From: JANRIG01 sp033765235
GTDB lineage: Bacteria > Bacteroidota > Bacteroidia > Cytophagales > UBA9547
Assembly: GCA_033765235.1 (NCBI GenBank)
Contig: JANRIG010000034.1
Span: 1 to 14,075, forward strand
Length of the DNA: 14,075 nucleotides
Reading direction: 5' to 3'
Made by a program: the position numbers and the translations under genes. Within the stretch, counting starts at the first letter, position 1. Each line of letters starts with the position of its first letter. Under the pieces are notes generated by a model. That model saw only the letters and a list, made by a program, of their open reading frames with translations, had not been told where the DNA came from and did not search any database. Shown one piece after another: positions 8,992 to 14,075 of this stretch.

Positions 8992-9690
8992 ATGGACAGA
9001 CTTGCTATCATAGAAGCCAATATGATTAAAATACAAGAAGCTCAGCTAAAAACAGATGCTTCTATGAAAGCTTTACAAAAAAGCCAAGCAAAAACGGATG
9101 CACAGCTTGAAAAAACATATGCTTCCATTCAAGCATTACAAGAAAGCCAAGCCAAGACAGATGCGCAGCTTGCCAAGACAGATGCGCAGCTTGCAAAAAC
9201 AGATGCGCAGCTTGCCAAGACAGATGCGCAGCTTGCAAAAACGGATGCTCAACTTGCTAAGACAGATGCCAAATTGTGGAGCATAGGAGTAAATTTGGGT
9301 CATACGGCCGAGGAGTATTTTTATTATGCCTTGGTTGAAAAACCTGTGTTGGGAGGCATTACCTTTGATACTGTAGATGCCAATATCAAAAGCCATACTA
9401 AAACCTTGCAAGATGAGTTTGATATAGTAATGTACAATGGCGACACCATAGGGCTTATAGAAGTAAAACACAAAGTACACCCATCTGATTTGGAAACACT
9501 TACCACACAAAAAACAAAAAACTTCAGGTTACTGTTTCCTGATTATAAAGATTACAAAATATATGTAGGTATAGCTGGTATGAGCATACCCGAAGAAATA
9601 GCAGGTCAAGCTCAGAATAAAGGCATAGCTGTATTAAGACAAAAAGGAGAAGTAACAGAGATAAATGACACGCATATCAAAGCATATTGA
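8992..9690 (+). CDS. Coiled-coil plus PD-(D/E)XK nuclease-fold protein, paralog 1
   Basis: The 232-residue product has two parts. Residues 1-95 form a long coiled coil that ends in six tandem heptads of the type AKTDAQL. Residues 96-232 form a globular domain resembling the PD-(D/E)XK nuclease superfamily: a helix with Glu107/Glu108, then DEFDIVMYNG with Asp144, and LIEVKHKV with Glu157 and Lys159, the D...ExK arrangement of the metal-binding core. No signal peptide or membrane segment is present, so it should be cytoplasmic. A paralog lies at 13305-13877 on the other strand. The globular parts align without gaps over 137 residues with 19 differences by my count, and the coiled coils differ by exactly 42 residues. 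The gene stands alone between a terminator and ettA with its own promoter box. The biological role is unknown. A DNA-cleaving or mobile-element-associated role would fit the fold, but nothing here proves it. Confidence 0.85.
   Translation: MDRLAIIEANMIKIQEAQLKTDASMKALQKSQAKTDAQLEKTYASIQALQESQAKTDAQLAKTDAQLAKTDAQLAKTDAQLAKTDAQLAKTDAKLWSIGVNLGHTAEEYFYYALVEKPVLGGITFDTVDANIKSHTKTLQDEFDIVMYNGDTIGLIEVKHKVHPSDLETLTTQKTKNFRLLFPDYKDYKIYVGIAGMSIPEEIAGQAQNKGIAVLRQKGEVTEINDTHIKAY
9151..9276 (+). repeat. Tandem 21-bp repeat encoding coiled-coil heptads (six units)
   Basis: Six consecutive 21-bp units each encode one heptad (AKTDAQL, the last AKTDAKL). Units 1, 2 and 4 are identical (9151-9171, 9172-9192, 9214-9234). 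Units 3 and 5 share a GCAAAAAC beginning, which suggests a past two-unit duplication. Because each unit is seven codons, gain or loss by slippage keeps both the reading frame and the coiled-coil register. The paralog at 13305-13877 has three such units. Confidence 0.95.
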
Positions 9691-9831
9691 CATATATCTG
9701 TCAATCCAATTAAACACCGAATGTAAAAACATTACAGAATTAGCTAAGAAAATTTATGTTATTAACTAAAAATCTAACAGCATATTTTCAAAATTCTAAA
9801 TTCATGTCTATTATCGTCTGTATATTTTGAT

Positions 9832-9839
9832 TAGGTTTG
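9832..9839 (+). promoter_or_regulatory. Bacteroidota-type -7 promoter box for ettA-galT
   Basis: TAGGTTTG matches the TAnnTTTG consensus exactly and ends 30 bp before the ettA ATG at 9870. The rest of the 179-bp gap (9691-9869) is AT-rich and shows no ORF and no convincing terminator for the preceding gene. No well-placed -33 box was found, so the call rests on the -7 box and its position. Confidence 0.55.
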
Positions 9840-9869
9840 AAAAAAAATTAAGAATTAGCCAAACTAGCG

Positions 9870-11537
9870 ATGAGCGAACAAATCATATTTTCCATGACAG
9901 GGGTGAGCAAAATCATTCCCCCAAAAAAACAAATACTTAAAGATATCTATTTATCATTTTTTTATGGCGCCAAAATAGGTATATTAGGGTTAAACGGCTC
10001 GGGAAAATCTACCCTTATGCGGATCATATCAGGGCGAGACAAAGACTATCAAGGTCAGGTAGTATTCTCGCCCGGATATACCGTAGGGTATTTGGAGCAA
10101 GAGCCTGAGCTCGATGCCACCAAAACAGTACGCGAAATTGTGGAAGAAGGTGCATCAGAAACAGTAGCATTGCTCAAAGAATTTGAGGATATAAACCTCA
10201 AATTTGCAGAACCCATGACCGATGATGAGATGACAAAACTCATTGACAAACAGGCGCGTGTGCAAGAAAAACTTGATGCTGCCAATGCATGGGAATTGGA
10301 CACAATGCTGGCCAAAGCCATGGATGCATTGCAATGCCCACCTGAAGACGCTCTCATAAAAAACTTGTCAGGAGGCGAAAAACGTAGAGTAGCCCTTTGC
10401 AGATTGCTACTCCAAGAGCCCGATGTACTGCTACTCGATGAGCCTACAAACCACCTTGACGCAGAGTCTGTACAGTGGCTAGAGATGCACCTCAAGCAAT
10501 ACAAAGGCACAGTAATAGCTGTGACGCACGACAGATATTTTCTTGATAATGTAGCAGGATGGATACTTGAGCTTGACCGTGGCGAAGGCATACCATGGAA
10601 AGGAAACTATACCTCATGGCTGGAGCAAAAGAAAAACAGACTGGCTACCGAAGAAAAGCAAGAGAGCAAACGCCAAAAAACATTGGAAAGAGAACTTGAA
10701 TGGGTGCGTCTATCTCCCAAAGCACGGCAAGCCAAGTCTAAAGCACGATTGGCAGCCTATGAAAAAATGCTCGGAGAAGAAACCAAAGAAAAAGAAGGCA
10801 AATTGGAGCTATTCATACCCAATGGCAAAAGGCTGGGAAACAAAGTGATAGACTTTAAAAACATAAAGATGGGCTTTGGAGGCAAACTCTTGTATGAAAA
10901 CCTATCATTTACACTACCTCCCAATGGCATAGTAGGCATAATAGGACCTAACGGGGTAGGAAAAACTACACTATTCAAATTATTAACAGGAAAAATAAAA
11001 CCTTTGGCAGGAGAAATAGAAACAGGACCTACCGTGGAAATTGCCTATATTGACCAAGAGCATGATGATTTATTGCCTGACAAATCTGTGTTTGAAACTA
11101 TATCCGGAGGTACTGAAACCATGCTGCTGGGGCAGACACAGGTAAATGCACGCGCTTACGTAAGCAAATTCAACTTCTCAGGCTCCGACCAAGAAAAAAA
11201 GGTAGGCATACTCTCCGGCGGTGAGCGCAACAGGGTACACCTGGCCATGACTATTAAGCTGTGTGCCAATGTGCTATTGCTTGATGAGCCTACCAACGAC
11301 CTGGATGTGAATGCTATACGAGCACTGGAAGAAGCCCTTGAAAACTTTGCAGGATGTGCCGTGATCATATCACACGACCGCTGGTTTTTGGATAGAGTAG
11401 CCACACACATACTAGCCTTTGAAGGCGACTCACAGGTATATTGGTTTGAGGGCAGCTACAGTGACTATGAAGAGAATAAAATAAAAAGACTGGGCGACAC
11501 AGCTCCTAAACGTATAAGATATAGGCCATTGGTATAA
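9870..11537 (+). CDS. ettA: Energy-dependent translational throttle protein EttA (ABC-F family)
   Basis: The 555-residue product, the same length as E. coli EttA, is a soluble ABC-F ATPase with two nucleotide-binding domains and no membrane segments. In the family it binds the ribosomal E site and links the first elongation steps to the ATP/ADP ratio. Domain 1 has Walker A GLNGSGKST (40-48), signature LSGGE (166-170) and Walker B LLLDEPTNHLD with catalytic Glu191. Domain 2 has GPNGVGKTT (359-367), LSGGE (448-452) and LLLDEPTNDLD with Glu473. Between them lies the charged ABC-F linker (about 243-320), rich in Lys, Arg and Glu. The N-terminal 'KIIPPKKQILKDIYLSFF' and the C-terminal 'PKRIRYRPLV' are characteristic of EttA among ABC-F members. 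The start at 9870 matches the family N-terminus. galT follows after 18 bp and is probably co-transcribed. Confidence 0.95.
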   Translation: MSEQIIFSMTGVSKIIPPKKQILKDIYLSFFYGAKIGILGLNGSGKSTLMRIISGRDKDYQGQVVFSPGYTVGYLEQEPELDATKTVREIVEEGASETVALLKEFEDINLKFAEPMTDDEMTKLIDKQARVQEKLDAANAWELDTMLAKAMDALQCPPEDALIKNLSGGEKRRVALCRLLLQEPDVLLLDEPTNHLDAESVQWLEMHLKQYKGTVIAVTHDRYFLDNVAGWILELDRGEGIPWKGNYTSWLEQKKNRLATEEKQESKRQKTLERELEWVRLSPKARQAKSKARLAAYEKMLGEETKEKEGKLELFIPNGKRLGNKVIDFKNIKMGFGGKLLYENLSFTLPPNGIVGIIGPNGVGKTTLFKLLTGKIKPLAGEIETGPTVEIAYIDQEHDDLLPDKSVFETISGGTETMLLGQTQVNARAYVSKFNFSGSDQEKKVGILSGGERNRVHLAMTIKLCANVLLLDEPTNDLDVNAIRALEEALENFAGCAVIISHDRWFLDRVATHILAFEGDSQVYWFEGSYSDYEENKIKRLGDTAPKRIRYRPLV

Positions 11538-11555
11538 TAGAATGTGTAAGACAAA

Positions 11556-12590
11556 ATGGATAATACTATAATAGGCAGATGGGAAAAGCGTTGGCACCCA
11601 CTTAGGATGGAGTGGGTAGTGTATGCAGCCCACCGCAATAGCCGTCCATGGAGTTTTGATAAAAAAGAAGTCACAGCACAAGCCCCTGCCTATGACCCCA
11701 AATGCTACCTGTGCCCTGGCAATACACGTATAAGCGGTCTCAAAAATCCTGACTATACTGAAGTATATATTTTTGACAATGACCACCCGGTAGTTGGGTC
11801 ACAAGCCCCTGATATACAGCCACAATCACGGCACCTGCATGATGGTCTGTATCAAAAGCAAAAAGCAGAAGGCATAGCACGAGTGGTATGCTATGACCCT
11901 CGGCATAATGTGACCCTAAGCGAAGTGTCTGTAGTGCAGGTAGCCAAAGTATTCGAAGCATGGCGGAGCCAAATGGCATATTTCCAAAAACATGATAAAA
12001 TTACCAATGTACTCATATTTGAAAACAAAGGCGAGCTGGTAGGTGTATCAAGCCCACACCCTCACTGCCAAATATATGCCACAGATTATGTAATGCCTAC
12101 CATAGCTACAGAGTTGCAAGCTATGAAAATGTATAAAAACGATGTTGGTAAAAATATTTTTGAAGCCATTATCAAAGCCGAACTTCATGATGAAATGCGA
12201 ATAATAGCACAAAATGACAATGCAATGGCTTTTATCCCATTTTTTGCAAGATTTGCATATGAAATGTATATTTTTCCTAAAGTGCGTCATGCTACATTGG
12301 CTACTATGACAGACACAGAATTGTATGACATGGCACAAGTATTTCATACAGTGATAAATAAGTATGACAAAAATTTTCAAATGTCATTCCCCTACATCAT
12401 GGTCATACATCAGGCTCCTGTAGATGGCAGCAATTATGAAGATTACCATCTGCACATTAATATATTACCCCCATTGCGCCAACCTGGTCTTGTAAAGTAT
12501 TTGGCAGGGCCTGAGACAGGGGCAGGGGCATTCATGGCCGATACTATGCCCGAAGACAAAGCTGCCGAACTTAGGGCTGTGTTTTTGTGA
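11556..12590 (+). CDS. galT: Galactose-1-phosphate uridylyltransferase
   Basis: The 344-residue product transfers UMP between UDP-glucose and galactose-1-phosphate in the cytoplasmic Leloir pathway through a uridylyl-histidine intermediate. Visible family features are RWHPLRMEWVVYAAHRNSRPW (start of domain 1), the zinc-site Cys50 and Cys53 in CYLCPGN, His117 in DPRHN, and the active-site motif SSPHPHCQIYA. In that motif His168 is the likely zinc ligand, His170 the nucleophile and Gln172 the conserved glutamine. The C-terminal HIT-like half ends with the 'HLHINILPPL' strand. The HPHC form, with Cys in place of the Gly of E. coli, is also found in animal GALT, so it does not suggest inactivity. 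The gene starts 18 bp after ettA with no promoter box between, so the two probably form one transcript. No galK, galE or galM is nearby. No typical U-tract terminator follows; the hairpin at 12652-12691 may end transcription. Confidence 0.95.
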   Translation: MDNTIIGRWEKRWHPLRMEWVVYAAHRNSRPWSFDKKEVTAQAPAYDPKCYLCPGNTRISGLKNPDYTEVYIFDNDHPVVGSQAPDIQPQSRHLHDGLYQKQKAEGIARVVCYDPRHNVTLSEVSVVQVAKVFEAWRSQMAYFQKHDKITNVLIFENKGELVGVSSPHPHCQIYATDYVMPTIATELQAMKMYKNDVGKNIFEAIIKAELHDEMRIIAQNDNAMAFIPFFARFAYEMYIFPKVRHATLATMTDTELYDMAQVFHTVINKYDKNFQMSFPYIMVIHQAPVDGSNYEDYHLHINILPPLRQPGLVKYLAGPETGAGAFMADTMPEDKAAELRAVFL

Positions 12591-12651
12591 TGTCTAATAT
12601 TAGTTTTTTGCTGCTATGATTGTGTAAGCCTGTTTCAGGACGAGACAAATG

Positions 12652-12691
12652 TTTCTTCTTACTTTTTGTGTTGCCAAAAAGTAAGAAGAAA
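12652..12691. repeat. Perfect 17-bp inverted repeat (hairpin) downstream of galT
   Basis: TTTCTTCTTACTTTTTG (12652-12668) is the exact reverse complement of 12675-12691, with the 6-base loop TGTTGC. It begins 62 bp after the galT stop. No T run follows on either side, so it is not a canonical intrinsic terminator, though it could still stop or stabilise transcript ends. Similar 'ACTTTTTG...CAAAAAGT' palindromes are, from memory, frequent between genes in Bacteroidota, so it is probably one member of a dispersed repeat family. That part is not shown by this window. Confidence 0.9.
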
Positions 12692-12829
12692 GGCAACCAC
12701 TAAAACCTCAAGTGTATTGTTTACCCACATATCTGCGCTTTGCTGCCCAATAACTTGAATTTCACGCTTTTCGTGGACATCCACGCACTTGATTATTATT
12801 GTACCAACTTTAATGTGAATGATTGAATT

Positions 12830-13080
12830 CGTCACTGCGACCAAAGGAAAACAGTGTCAAAATGAAATGGATTATCCCATTTTATGCATTAGAAATTTAT
12901 TACAACCCATAATTACTTCAAAATGAACAAGTTTCATCAAAATTTAACTTTAAAATAGTTCACTATTACATCACCCAAATTTTAACTCCAACATGCTCAT
13001 TTTATTGTACTTATGGTTTTCATCACAATCTCTAATGCATAACATGGGATTATTAGATTGCTTCTTGCCTTGCAATGACG
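12830..13080. repeat. Degenerate palindromic (fold-back, MITE-like) element of about 250 bp
   Basis: The two halves of this segment are imperfect inverted repeats. The ends match as CGTCACTGC (12830-12838) and the complement CGTCATTGC of 13072-13080. Segment 12874-12893 matches the reverse complement of 13031-13050 at 19 of 20 bases, sharing TTATGCATTAGA. Segment 12907-12933 matches the reverse complement of 12990-13016 at 21 of 27 bases. The centre, AATAGTTCACTATT (12954-12967), is itself nearly palindromic. No ORF lies inside, and no clear target-site duplication is visible. It may be a decayed non-autonomous transposable element or two copies of a short intergenic repeat inserted head to head. 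Confidence 0.75.
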
Positions 13081-13138
13081 GTGGGAGAGTTAGTGAATGA
13101 GTTAAATCTTAAATTTCAAATTTGAACTTTATCCTTTA

Positions 13139-13253
13139 CCCTTACTCCAGTACCAGCTTGCTGTGGTAAGTGCCTGTGGCAGAGGTGGCCTGCACGGTGT
13201 ATATGCCGCGGGGCAGGTGGGAGAGGCATAATTCCTTGTAATACCATCAATGG
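13139..13253 (-). repeat. T9SS-tail direct repeat, copy 1
   Basis: This 115-bp segment matches 13962-14075 in the same orientation, with one single-base indel and two substitutions seen by eye. It covers the 3' part of a T9SS sorting-domain reading frame on the minus strand, its TAA stop, and a few bases beyond. Weaker similarity (AACTTTA-rich) continues below 13139. With copy 2 it brackets the second nuclease-fold gene. Confidence 0.95.
13142..13246 (-). pseudogene. Orphan T9SS C-terminal sorting-domain remnant (34 codons)
   Basis: The minus strand reads WYYKELCLSHLPRGIYTVQ, then ATSATGTYHSKLVLE and a TAA stop. This is the end of a T9SS type A sorting domain: compare LSALPKGIYYLQL...KKLIIK at the end of the giant protein in this window. 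A full domain is about 75-80 residues, and an in-frame TGA (13247-13249) closes it upstream. There is no start codon and no passenger domain, so it cannot be a working secreted protein as it stands. It is best read as a detached tail fragment. It ends in the same direction as, and just downstream of, the nuclease-fold gene. Confidence 0.8.
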
Positions 13254-13304
13254 CAGTACGCAAGCGATAGTAGAGATGAATATGATAGATAATTGGCAGA
13301 CAGA

Positions 13305-13877
13305 TTAATAAGCCTTCAGGTTGCTGTCTTGTATATGGGTTACTTCGCCCTTTTGCCTGAGTACAGCTATGCCTTTTTGATGTGCCTGCTTAGCTACAGC
13401 TTCGGGCACACTCATACCTGCTATTCCTACATATATTTTGTAATCTTTAAAGTCGGGAAAGAGCAGCCTGAAGTTTTGTACTTTTTGTGTAGTGAGGGTG
13501 TGCAAATCTGAGGGGTGTACTTTGTGTTTTACTTCTATGAGTCCTATACTGTCGCCGTTGTACATTACTATATCAAACTCATCTTGCAAGGTTTTAGTAT
13601 GGCTTTTGATATTGGTATCTACAGTATCAAAGGTAATGCCTCCCAGCACTGGTTTTTCAACCATGGCATAATAAAAAAACTCCTCAGCCGTATGCCCCAA
13701 ATTTACCCCTATGCTCCACAATTTGGCATCGGTTTTGGCAAGTTGGGCATCTGTTTTTGCAAGTTGGGCATCTGTTTTTGCCTGGCTTTTTTGTAATGCC
13801 TGAATAGAGGCATCTGTTTTTGCCTGAGCTTCTTGTATTTTTATCATATTGGCCTCTATAATAGCAAGTCTGTCCAT
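13305..13877 (-). CDS. Coiled-coil plus PD-(D/E)XK nuclease-fold protein, paralog 2
   Basis: The 190-residue product is a paralog of the protein at 8992-9690, encoded on the opposite strand. Residues 1-53 form a shorter coiled coil with three heptads (AKTDAQL, AKTDAQL, AKTDAKL). Residues 54-190 form the same globular domain with the putative metal-binding residues Asp102, Glu115 and Lys117 intact, so nothing suggests inactivation. The two proteins share MDRLAIIEANMIKIQEAQ exactly at the N-terminus. At DNA level one run of 58 bp (13558-13615 against 9380-9437 on the other strand) is identical, covering the segment around the conserved Asp. The start at 13877 is supported by that shared N-terminus and by a promoter box 22 bp upstream. 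The gene is flanked by direct repeats carrying T9SS-tail fragments. Its function is unknown. Confidence 0.85.
   Translation of the reverse strand: MDRLAIIEANMIKIQEAQAKTDASIQALQKSQAKTDAQLAKTDAQLAKTDAKLWSIGVNLGHTAEEFFYYAMVEKPVLGGITFDTVDTNIKSHTKTLQDEFDIVMYNGDSIGLIEVKHKVHPSDLHTLTTQKVQNFRLLFPDFKDYKIYVGIAGMSVPEAVAKQAHQKGIAVLRQKGEVTHIQDSNLKAY
13719..13781 (-). repeat. Tandem 21-bp heptad repeat in paralog 2 (three units)
   Basis: Three 21-bp units (13719-13739, 13740-13760, 13761-13781) each encode one coiled-coil heptad. The two units nearer the N-terminus are identical and the third is diverged. The paralog at 8992-9690 has six units plus an extra 21-residue block, which together give the exact 42-residue length difference. 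Confidence 0.93.
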
Positions 13878-13899
13878 AGTATTGATGTTATTATGCCGG

Positions 13900-13907
13900 C
13901 AAAGTTA
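13900..13907 (-). promoter_or_regulatory. Bacteroidota-type -7 promoter box for the second nuclease-fold gene
   Basis: On the minus strand this reads TAACTTTG, an exact match to TAnnTTTG, 22 bp before the ATG at 13877. A TTTTGA string at 13931-13936 (minus) is a possible but rather distant -33 box. The same TTTGTA-n-CTTTGC context precedes paralog 1, so the promoter seems to have been duplicated with the gene. Confidence 0.7.
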
Positions 13908-13961
13908 CAAAAAAATTTGGATGTTGAATTTCAAAATTTACATTTTAAACTTTACACTTTG

Positions 13962-14075
13962 CCCTTACTCCAGTACCAGCTTGCTGTGGTAGGTGCCTGT
14001 GGCAGAGGTGGCTGCACGGTGTATATGCCGCGGGGCAGGTGGGTGAGGCATAATTCCTTGTAATACCATCAATGG
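13962..14075 (-). repeat. T9SS-tail direct repeat, copy 2 (reaches the window end)
   Basis: This is the second copy of the 13139-13253 repeat, 823 bp to the right and in the same orientation. It lacks one C next to position 14012 and differs at two other bases. The match is still running at the last base of the window, so its true length is unknown. Confidence 0.95.
13965..14075 (-). pseudogene. Frameshifted T9SS sorting-domain remnant
   Basis: The minus strand carries the same sorting-domain tail as copy 1 (LPRGIYTVQ ... TYHSKLVLE, TAA). A one-base deletion near 14012 puts the LPRGIYTVQ part and the TYHSKLVLE part in different frames. The in-frame TGA upstream of the tail is at the same place as in copy 1. 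It is either a decayed 3' gene end entering from beyond the window or a repeat copy; the window edge prevents a choice. Confidence 0.75.

Larger units (their letters stand above)
12591..13304. other. Repeat-rich intergenic region between galT and the second nuclease-fold gene
   Basis: About 700 bp hold no credible intact gene. In order they contain a 17-bp-stem hairpin (12652-12691), more small inverted repeats, a degenerate palindromic element (12830-13080), a T9SS-tail repeat (13139-13253), and a 51-bp spacer before the nuclease stop codon. Among the small inverted repeats, CAAGTGTATTG (12709-12719) pairs with CAATAACTTG (12748-12757), and CGTGGA/TCCACG lies at 12772-12785. The density of folded and repeated DNA suggests a site that has accumulated dispersed intergenic repeats. 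Confidence 0.8.

Noticed and set aside
9151..9276. Regular short repeats that could suggest a CRISPR array
   Set aside because: The units are contiguous with no spacers and encode coiled-coil heptads in frame.
9688..9703. TGACA/TGTCA inverted repeat overlapping the stop of the first nuclease-fold gene, as a terminator
   Set aside because: The stem is only five base pairs and no T run follows, so it is not convincing.
10055..10591. 178-codon open frame on the minus strand
   Set aside because: It lies wholly inside ettA in another frame. The Ser-rich translation is an artefact of the ettA codon pattern.
12054..12076. Cys instead of Gly after the active-site His-Pro-His in GalT
   Set aside because: Animal GALT enzymes also have HPHC, so this is a normal family variant and not a sign of lost activity.
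12659..12844. 61-codon ORF on the minus strand after galT
   Set aside because: It runs through the hairpin and the small inverted repeats and into the palindromic element. It has no recognisable domain, and its composition looks like translated repeat DNA.

Overview
The window looks like chromosomal DNA of a Bacteroidota bacterium, probably a free-living, gliding/T9SS-type lineage. The support is: a SusD-type lipoprotein N-terminus, a giant secreted protein with a type IX secretion (T9SS) C-terminal sorting domain, further T9SS tail fragments, promoter boxes of the Bacteroidota TAnnTTTG type instead of TATAAT, weak Shine-Dalgarno sequences, and AT-rich intergenic DNA. The species cannot be told from this sequence.

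Layout from left to right. Positions 1-179 (minus) hold the first 59 codons of a SusD/RagB-like outer-membrane lipoprotein that runs off the left edge. Positions 248-3046 (minus) encode phosphoenolpyruvate carboxylase. A 254-bp divergent intergenic region follows. Positions 3301-8766 (plus) encode an 1821-residue exported multidomain protein: signal peptide, Ig-like domain, three LamG-like domains joined by a duplicated cysteine-bearing linker, cohesin-like and dockerin-like segments, and a T9SS tail. A strong intrinsic terminator closes it. Positions 8992-9690 (plus) encode a coiled-coil plus PD-(D/E)XK nuclease-fold protein of unknown role. Positions 9870-12590 (plus) are a two-gene unit, ettA (ABC-F translation factor) and galT, 18 bp apart.

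The right end (12591-14075) is accessory and repeat-rich. It contains a perfect 17-bp-stem hairpin, a degenerate palindromic element of about 250 bp, and a second, inverted copy of the PD-(D/E)XK gene (13305-13877, minus). This second copy is bracketed by two nearly identical 114-115-bp direct repeats, each carrying the last part of a T9SS sorting domain. The window ends inside the second of these repeats.

The metabolic genes (ppc, galT) and ettA are ordinary housekeeping functions with no evident joint pathway. The points most worth following are the paralogous nuclease pair, whose lengths differ by exactly six heptads, the T9SS-tail repeats that flank one copy, and the long fold-back element between galT and that copy. 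No complete known mobile element, CRISPR array, tRNA or rRNA gene was recognised.
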